This document shows, piece after piece, positions 18,081 to 23,165 of a stretch of 23,165 nucleotides of DNA. A program made the translations under genes and the position numbers. Positions within the stretch are counted from its first letter, which is position 1. Every line of letters starts with the position of its first letter. Origin of the DNA: a virus; IMG/VR virus record IMGVR_UViG_3300038534_000064, positions 2,998-26,162 of that record. The stretch is one strand, 5' to 3'. The notes beneath the pieces are model-generated. The model was not told where the DNA came from, searched no databases, and worked only from the letters and a program-made list of their open reading frames with translations.

Positions 18081-20798
18081 TTAGATTAGTAACCAGTTTG
18101 TCCCATCACTGATCAGCGTGATTGAGTCATATTGAGCGCCAATACTAAATGTGCTCTGTCCACTGTGATCAATATATTCTGAGCCTGCAGGATCAACAGT
18201 AACTGAGCCTGTGCCTAGTCGCTTAATTTGATACTTAAACCCCTCACCCACTGTGGCTGCACTCACTAGCGTGAGAGTGACAGCGCTAGAACTAAATACA
18301 GTGTACACCTCCTCAATGGTGCCAGAGGCAGGGGCGCTCAATGTGGCTGTGGTGTTCTGAGCTGTGACAGATGGCGCTGAGCCCCCACTCGCTTGATCAA
18401 CCCAACTGAGCCCACCTGAGCCATCAGTTTTGAGAACTTGGTCTGCATCGCCATCATTATTGGGCAGCGTCAGTGTATATGTGGCAGTGGCTGAGTGAGG
18501 GGGGCCCTTGATCGTTACACCATGGGTGTTTTGCTCACAGTTGAGCACTAAGTGCCCACTGCCCCCTGTGGCGTTGCCTCTGATGACTGTTGAGCCTGTG
18601 CCATTGGGCTCAAGTTCAATATCACCATTTGACGCGCTCACAATGTAATTAGAGTTTACATCAAGGTTGGCTGCTAGCTGTGGGCTTGGGTCGTCAGCAA
18701 TGCTGAGCGCTGAATCAACCCACGCTGAGCCATTATATCTGAGGTATTCCCCTGTGGCAGCTGCTGTGATGTTGACATCACTGAGATCACCAATGCTCTC
18801 ACCTGTGATGCCTGTGAGATAGCCTGCATCATTGGTGAACGTGCTTACGTTTGTGGGCGTGCCTGATAGGTCTGAATAAGCGAGCACAGCATCAACCCAC
18901 TCTGAGCCATTATATCTGAGCACCTCGCCTGTGGCTGCTGAGGTGATAGTCACATCAGAGAGGCCTGCCAATGAGCCTGCGCTTGCTGCACTGTTCACCC
19001 ATATGCTGCCATTATAGCTGAGCACTTGGCCACTTGTGGGGGTGGTTAGTGTGACGTTCGCGAGCTCGCCTAAATTCTCACCTGTAATGTCTGAGATAAA
19101 CGCTGAGTCATTGTTGAATTTACTGAGGCCAATAGCGCTGAGCGCTGTTGACGCAGCTTGATTGCTCGCATTGCCTAAGAAGATTTTATCTGTGTTTAGA
19201 TTAGGCGTGGCAGCTGAGCGCCCTGCCCCACCCACTTTGATAATGCCTGCAGATGCATCTGATCTGAGCACACGGCCTATATTCTGCAGCTGCGCTGTCT
19301 CTCCTGTGGGCGCAGTGGCTGTTAGTGCGCCTGCTGTAGTGCTCACATAGAGGGTGTCCCCTGCGCTAAATGATGAGGTGTTAACATCATTGAGATTGCC
19401 AAACGTCACCACCTGCACCTCTGCCTGATCATTGGCAGCTGCGAACGCTAAGCCAAACGCAGGCATTTTAGAGGCATCATCTGCATCAGCCAAGCCCACA
19501 GTGGGCACAGTGCCTGAAATGCCCTTGATATAAAGGGCAGCGCCCTTGCTGATGGCTGCCCCCTCATCATTTTTAGCTTTGAATCTGACAGCGCCATTAA
19601 TATCACTGTGCATCGTGATAAATCTATTAGCCTCAGAGCCTATAGTGTGTGTGGCGTCTGCATCTGGCACAATGTCAGCCCCCACGCTGATTGAGCCTGT
19701 GCCATTTGGATCAATGGTAACATCTGCATCAGAGGCTGATGTGATGGCGTTGCCGTTTGTGTCGAGTGCGCCGCCTAGCTGTGGGCTTGAGTCGTCTAAA
19801 ATGCTGAGCGCTGCATCAACCCACGCTGAGCCATTATATCTGAGATATTCCCCATCAGCAGGGGCTGTGATGTTCGTATCAGAGAGGCCTGCCAATGAGC
19901 CTGCGCTTGCTGCACTGTTCACCCATTCGCTGCCATTGTAGCTGAGCACCTGCCCATTAGCTGCTGAGGTAATGGTGACATCAGACAAATCGCTTAGGTT
20001 TTCACCTGTGATGCCTGTGATGTAGCCTGCATCATTGGTAAACGTGCTCACGTTTGTGGGTGTGCCTGTGACCTCTGAATAAGCAACGCTCGCATCAACC
20101 CATGCAGAGCCATTGTATTTGAGCACCTCACCTGAGGCAGCTGCTGTGATGTTGACATCAGAGAGATCACCTAGATTCTCACCTGTGATGCCTGTGAGGT
20201 AGCCTGCATCATTGGTGAGCACGCTGACGTTATCACCGCTCTCAAGCTGATTAGCAAGCTTTGAATCAATGCCGCTGAGGTGCCCATCTATGTTGGCATT
20301 GGCTGCTGTATAGTTGACAGCTGTGTGATCTGCTGCGAGATCATCACCACTGAGCACCACTGCCCCTGTGCTGCCATTCACTGAGGTTACACTGTCTGTG
20401 TTATCGACCTTATCTATTTTACTGTTGGTGATTGTGCCCCCCATATCCTCATTAATAAGGAGGTGATCACCCACGGCCCATGTCTGCCCATAGATGGTGC
20501 CTGCAGTGTCAATAATATATAAATCACCCTGCAGAGCATTGGTGAGTGAGGGGGTGCCTGCTGTGGCGTCAAAAGCCCCTTTATAGGTAAGCCCTGCAGC
20601 AATGGTGCCTAGTTTGGTGTCAATCCCACTAAGGTGCCCATCTATGTTGCTGTTGGCTGCTGTGTAATTGCTCGCTGTGTGATCTGCTGCCAGGTCATTG
20701 GCGCTGAGTACCACTGCCCCTGTTTGTGTGTTTACTGAGGTGACAGCGCCACCCCCACCACCACCTGTGCTTGCAAATGTATCAAATTTAATAGCCAT
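18081..20798 (-). CDS. Large tail fibre protein with duplicated repeat modules
   Basis: 905 residues. The N-terminus has a Gly run then TSVNTQTGAVVLSANDLAAD, a segment repeated at about residue 145, typical of fibre shafts. Six copies of a motif with YNGSxWV, in two groups of three, alternate with FTNDAGYxTGITGE and LSDVxITxA segments. Between the groups is a separate domain with SISVGADIVPDADATHTIGS and repeats of short beta units. The C-terminal 80 residues (SVTAQNTTATLSAPASGTIE...TLISDGTNWLLI) look like a tip domain. Fibres of this kind bind the host surface. Start ATG at 20798 follows the 128-aa gene by nine bases. The low-complexity, modular sequence is expected to recombine easily. Confidence 0.85.
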   Translation of the reverse strand: MAIKFDTFASTGGGGGGAVTSVNTQTGAVVLSANDLAADHTASNYTAANSNIDGHLSGIDTKLGTIAAGLTYKGAFDATAGTPSLTNALQGDLYIIDTAGTIYGQTWAVGDHLLINEDMGGTITNSKIDKVDNTDSVTSVNGSTGAVVLSGDDLAADHTAVNYTAANANIDGHLSGIDSKLANQLESGDNVSVLTNDAGYLTGITGENLGDLSDVNITAAASGEVLKYNGSAWVDASVAYSEVTGTPTNVSTFTNDAGYITGITGENLSDLSDVTITSAANGQVLSYNGSEWVNSAASAGSLAGLSDTNITAPADGEYLRYNGSAWVDAALSILDDSSPQLGGALDTNGNAITSASDADVTIDPNGTGSISVGADIVPDADATHTIGSEANRFITMHSDINGAVRFKAKNDEGAAISKGAALYIKGISGTVPTVGLADADDASKMPAFGLAFAAANDQAEVQVVTFGNLNDVNTSSFSAGDTLYVSTTAGALTATAPTGETAQLQNIGRVLRSDASAGIIKVGGAGRSAATPNLNTDKIFLGNASNQAASTALSAIGLSKFNNDSAFISDITGENLGELANVTLTTPTSGQVLSYNGSIWVNSAASAGSLAGLSDVTITSAATGEVLRYNGSEWVDAVLAYSDLSGTPTNVSTFTNDAGYLTGITGESIGDLSDVNITAAATGEYLRYNGSAWVDSALSIADDPSPQLAANLDVNSNYIVSASNGDIELEPNGTGSTVIRGNATGGSGHLVLNCEQNTHGVTIKGPPHSATATYTLTLPNNDGDADQVLKTDGSGGLSWVDQASGGSAPSVTAQNTTATLSAPASGTIEEVYTVFSSSAVTLTLVSAATVGEGFKYQIKRLGTGSVTVDPAGSEYIDHSGQSTFSIGAQYDSITLISDGTNWLLI
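18680..19090 (-). repeat. Second group of fibre repeats (three YNGSxWV modules)
   Basis: Three modules with YNGS(A/E/I)WV are encoded here, ending with GEYLRYNGSAWVDSALSI. The DNA near 18703-18750 is almost identical over about 50 bases to 19802-19850, so the duplication is fairly recent or kept alike by recombination. Confidence 0.8.
19780..20240 (-). repeat. First group of fibre repeats (three YNGSxWV modules)
   Basis: Three modules with YNGS(A/E)WV, with matching GITGENL(G/S)DLSDV spacers, end with GEYLRYNGSAWVDAALSI, the same ending as the second group. The two groups flank a unique domain of about 700-800 bases. Confidence 0.8.
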
Positions 20799-20807
20799 CA
20801 GAGCCCC

Positions 20808-21194
20808 CTATTTATTGAAGCCACAATAGATAATGAATGAGTCACCTGCTGCTGCTTTTTTATACGCAATGCCTGTGACAGATGCGCCACCACTGAGCGC
20901 TTGCACATCTACCTCATAAGTGCCTAGCAATGGAATCACCCCATCAGTGTTGCCTGAGCCATCCCCTGCGCCTGCTGCCTCTCTGAGCTTGATGAATGAG
21001 ACTGCAGATGTGCTTGATGATACAGCCCCCACAAAGGCAAACTTGAGGCCATCAGTGAGCTGTGTGCCTGTGGTGGGATCATAGAACTCATCTGAGGTGA
21101 GGCTGTGCCAGTCAGTGTCAGCCACTGATGAGGCATTATAAGCGCCAATAAATTGGCCTGCTGTTATGGGGTTTTGTACGCCTAATTTACTCAT
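20808..21194 (-). CDS. Small virion-associated protein, unknown
   Basis: 128 residues, no family recognised. Ala/Ser/Gly-rich with beta character: ITAGQFIGAYNASSVADTDW, KFAFVGAVSSSTSAVSFIKL and AAAGDSFIIYCGFNK at the end, as seen in small fibre-base or decoration-like proteins. ATG at 21194 overlaps the holin-candidate stop (ATGA) and is preceded by AGAGGA and an A-run. Location between lysis genes and the large fibre suggests a structural part of the tail tip or fibre base. Confidence 0.65.
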   Translation of the reverse strand: MSKLGVQNPITAGQFIGAYNASSVADTDWHSLTSDEFYDPTTGTQLTDGLKFAFVGAVSSSTSAVSFIKLREAAGAGDGSGNTDGVIPLLGTYEVDVQALSGGASVTGIAYKKAAAGDSFIIYCGFNK

Positions 21195-21412
21195 TTTTTT
21201 TTATCCTCTGTGATGGGGGTGGCCTGTCGCTTGGCTACAACGTTTGCGCCTGCATAAAATAAATAGAGAGTATCGATTAACCCTAACACCTCAGCGTGTG
21301 CTTTATCGAGCAAGGCTAGCAGCAGACATGATGCCAGAGCTGCATAAAAGCCTAGCGCTTTGCGCCCTCCTGCTCTCTCAGTGAGGGTGGCCTGTGTGGG
21401 CTGATCACTCAT
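21191..21412 (-). CDS. Small membrane protein, holin candidate
   Basis: 73 residues from ATG at 21412. Two hydrophobic segments, about residues 20-37 (ALGFYAALASCLLLALLD) and 43-60 (EVLGLIDTLYLFYAGANVV), with a Lys-rich C-terminus (EDKKK), give the plan of a small two-span holin. It directly follows the endolysin gene, with an 8-base overlap. The C-terminal codons are three AAA in a nine-A run that overlaps the next gene start. Other small membrane roles are possible, but position next to the endolysin favours holin. Confidence 0.65.
   Translation of the reverse strand: MSDQPTQATLTERAGGRKALGFYAALASCLLLALLDKAHAEVLGLIDTLYLFYAGANVVAKRQATPITEDKKK
21194..21202 (-). other. Nine-A run at the holin/virion-protein junction
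   Basis: The holin-candidate reading is GAT AAA AAA AAA TGA. A -1 slip on the A-run, ribosomal or by RNA polymerase adding one A, would continue as M-S-K-L-G of the next gene, giving a 73+128-residue fusion. Whether it happens is unknown; the run also serves as spacer for the next start. Confidence 0.45.
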
Positions 21413-22070
21413 CAAAATCCTCACCTAGTAATCTGTAAACGTGAGCGATCTGTGAGAGTGAGCGCTGCCGAGTAATGACCCCCTCACCATTGGTGCCATC
21501 ACCTAGGGTGCCATGCGCATTGCCCTCAATGGTGGTGATCATGCCATGCTCTGCAAGTTCAGAGATATCAGTGCAGAGCGTGATGTGATCACCCTGCACA
21601 GCTCGCTTGCTCGTATACACGACAACGATATCACCCACTTGTGTTTTCTCAGGGTGAATGTATCGTGAGGTTTTGGCCCAATTGGTGTGCAGCCTGTAGC
21701 AGCTAGGAAAGATCTTTTTTCTGATCTGCAGGCGCACCTTGGTATAGCAAAACGCAGCAAACGCGCCACACCATGAGAACTGCCCATTTTTTCTATATGG
21801 CTTTTCCCATGACCAATCCAAACCCGCGTTTGATCTGATGTATGTGTCTATTCTCGCATCAGGCTCATGCACATTATAATCCCACTCAGCGTGGGCGCGT
21901 TTCACGGCCTCAAGCGCTTGCTCTGAGATGTGGGGGGTGATCTCTGCAAAATCCCACACCTCATCAACATTGAGGTCTAACTGTGCTTGATTCAGCGCTC
22001 GACTCATGCGCCTCATCTCGACCTCAAGTTTATCAACCCTAGCTTGTAGCTGTGCTTTCGTTTTACTCAT
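21405..22070 (-). CDS. Endolysin with CHAP/NlpC-P60-like cysteine peptidase fold
   Basis: 221 residues. An N-terminal coiled coil (TKAQLQARVDKLEVEMRRM) is followed by a CHAP-like domain: SWCGAFAAFCY with catalytic Cys101, GDHITLC with His162, and IEGNA with Glu182/Asn184. GDIVVVY just before the His is typical. Such enzymes cut peptidoglycan peptides or amide bonds. No signal peptide or wall-binding domain is seen, so export needs a holin, and the next gene is a two-span membrane protein. ATG at 22070 has AGGAG nine bases upstream, right after the tail gene. A virion-bound tail lysin is an alternative because of the neighbours. Confidence 0.82.
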   Translation of the reverse strand: MSKTKAQLQARVDKLEVEMRRMSRALNQAQLDLNVDEVWDFAEITPHISEQALEAVKRAHAEWDYNVHEPDARIDTYIRSNAGLDWSWEKPYRKNGQFSWCGAFAAFCYTKVRLQIRKKIFPSCYRLHTNWAKTSRYIHPEKTQVGDIVVVYTSKRAVQGDHITLCTDISELAEHGMITTIEGNAHGTLGDGTNGEGVITRQRSLSQIAHVYRLLGEDFDE

Positions 22071-23165
22071 TTAACTCATCTCCTGTGCATCTACGTTTGT
22101 ATCGATCACATCAGAGCTATTTGCTAAATATGCATCAGCCCTATGGGTGGCGCTTGCATCAGCGTATGTGGTGGGCTCAAGCGTGCCCTCTGCTGTACTT
22201 ATACCATGGGCGCTGCTAAACGTCACCACATTACCTGTGATGTTGCTGATGGTTAGCCCTGTTATAGCGTTATCTTGGTCGCCTGTAGGCACATAATCTA
22301 CAACATCATTCACCGCAAAAAATGACACATCGCCATCAGATGCTGAGCTGTAATCATTCGCAGCGACCTCCACAGCTGTAGTGCTCGTAATGCTATCAAC
22401 CTGCGCTGAGCTGTTCCATGCCACAGGGGTGAGGCCTGTAGTGATCAACTCTAAATCACAGCCCTCATTCATCAACTCTTGGCGCATTGAGCGAATCATA
22501 GCCACGCCATCTGTCACGCCATACTCATCACCATAGCCACGCAGGTGAGGTGAGCTGCATTTGACGTATGAGCCTAGATCAAGCAGAGCGCTGCGCCCTG
22601 TGCCTATGCTGCCACGCCACACTCTGAGAGGATTGCTGAGCAGATTAAAAATGCGCTGTGAGGTGGGCAAAAACTCAGCATATACATCACCCGCCCCACG
22701 GCCAAACTGATCTGAGCTGATGCCAGGCAAGCTGAGGGCAATCTGTGAGCGCTCACCCCCATACCTGCTGATTGCCTCCTGATTATTGAAAAACACCTCA
22801 GACTCATACTCATCCTCAATAGGGTCATAGTCATAAAGGTATTTAACCTGAGTAACGATATCCTCATAACTATCCCAATGGGGCGCAGGCTCTGCCAACC
22901 AATCACCTGCGCTGATAGTGGCTGTCACATCTGCTGAGCGCTCTGCCCCAATGGGCACAAGCGTGATGAGGCTTTGCCCCTGTGCATTGCGCCTCATCAC
23001 CATCACAGCGCCAATGAGCTGCAGCAGGTTATCAACCATCTCTCTCACATCAGCGCCCACGCCTAGAAATTGGCCGCTCACAGTAAATGGGCTCGCAGCG
23101 TCAACAGCTAGAAATGAATCAATATCAATGTGATTGGGTGAGATATTACAGCCCACAGCAAACAC
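22071..23165 (-). CDS. Tail protein, C-terminal part (runs off the right edge)
   Basis: 364 residues are visible; the true start is beyond base 23165. The sequence is mixed alpha/beta, with GVGADVREMVDNLLQLIGAV, WDSYEDIVTQVKYLYDYDP and RGSIGTGRSALLDLGSYVKC, and a C-terminal beta domain (NAITGLTISNITGNVVTFSS). It precedes endolysin, holin and fibre genes, the place of baseplate-hub or tip-attachment proteins in long-tailed phages. The pattern resembles tail proteins that follow the tape measure, but no diagnostic motif is seen. If the genome is circular, its upstream neighbours would be further tail genes linked to the capsid gene at base 1. Confidence 0.6.
   Translation of the reverse strand: MFAVGCNISPNHIDIDSFLAVDAASPFTVSGQFLGVGADVREMVDNLLQLIGAVMVMRRNAQGQSLITLVPIGAERSADVTATISAGDWLAEPAPHWDSYEDIVTQVKYLYDYDPIEDEYESEVFFNNQEAISRYGGERSQIALSLPGISSDQFGRGAGDVYAEFLPTSQRIFNLLSNPLRVWRGSIGTGRSALLDLGSYVKCSSPHLRGYGDEYGVTDGVAMIRSMRQELMNEGCDLELITTGLTPVAWNSSAQVDSITSTTAVEVAANDYSSASDGDVSFFAVNDVVDYVPTGDQDNAITGLTISNITGNVVTFSSAHGISTAEGTLEPTTYADASATHRADAYLANSSDVIDTNVDAQEMS

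Noticed and set aside
19162-19941. Plus-strand open frames inside the tail fibre gene
   Set aside because: Low-complexity shadows of the fibre repeats without start signals.

Overview
The window is part of a tailed double-stranded DNA bacteriophage (Caudoviricetes) genome. It holds a terminase pair, portal, prohead protease with scaffold, decoration protein, start of a major capsid protein, tail protein, endolysin, tail fibre and a compact replication module, with almost no non-coding DNA. Head genes are of the Mu-like type (DUF935-type portal, Mu gpI-like protease with in-frame scaffold). The replication pair is arranged like lambda O/P, with origin iterons inside the initiator gene. Shine-Dalgarno starts and spanin-like membrane genes suit a Gram-negative host, but the host cannot be named. 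No integrase, tRNA, transposon or CRISPR array was seen.

Layout, read in the direction of transcription (minus strand unless stated). A divergent control region at about 13567-13715 carries two operator-like repeats. To its left run the replication initiator (12823-13566, nine iterons), a DnaC-like helicase loader (11901-12836), a Cys-rich protein (11557-11913), a hairpin and a triple 9-bp repeat, then a ribbon-helix-helix regulator, a small protein and SSB in staggered overlaps (10686-11425). After a perfect 13-bp hairpin come a putative PD-(D/E)XK nuclease, an Arg/Glu-rich protein, a small gene with a Z-DNA-prone tract, TerS, TerL, a DNA methyltransferase, a class III nucleotidyl cyclase with a membrane anchor, and a coupled two-helix membrane protein. 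A 310-bp regulatory gap carries the second copy of the triple repeat. It is followed by portal, protease/scaffold, decoration protein and capsid, which runs off the left edge. To the right of the control region four plus-strand genes (13716-15626) encode a small unknown, a Cro-like protein, a membrane protein and a RecT-like annealing protein. Facing them, from the right edge, minus-strand tail and lysis genes run: tail protein, CHAP endolysin, holin candidate, small virion-like protein, a repeat-rich 905-aa fibre, three small tail proteins that all begin M-S-Y, and three membrane or coiled-coil proteins. The two ends would join capsid to tail if the genome is circular or circularly permuted.

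The most interesting points are these. (1) A membrane-anchored class III cyclase is translationally coupled to a small membrane protein and sits, with a methyltransferase, between TerL and portal, a possible undescribed signalling or exclusion cassette. (2) A pair of triple TGTAAACA arrays lies upstream of the RHH gene and of the portal operon, suggesting one regulator links early and late genes. (3) A shared leader, GGAGTAATGAACA, precedes five early genes on both strands. (4) The initiator gene carries a clear nine-iteron origin. All functions are from reading the sequence and remembered families; no searches were run.
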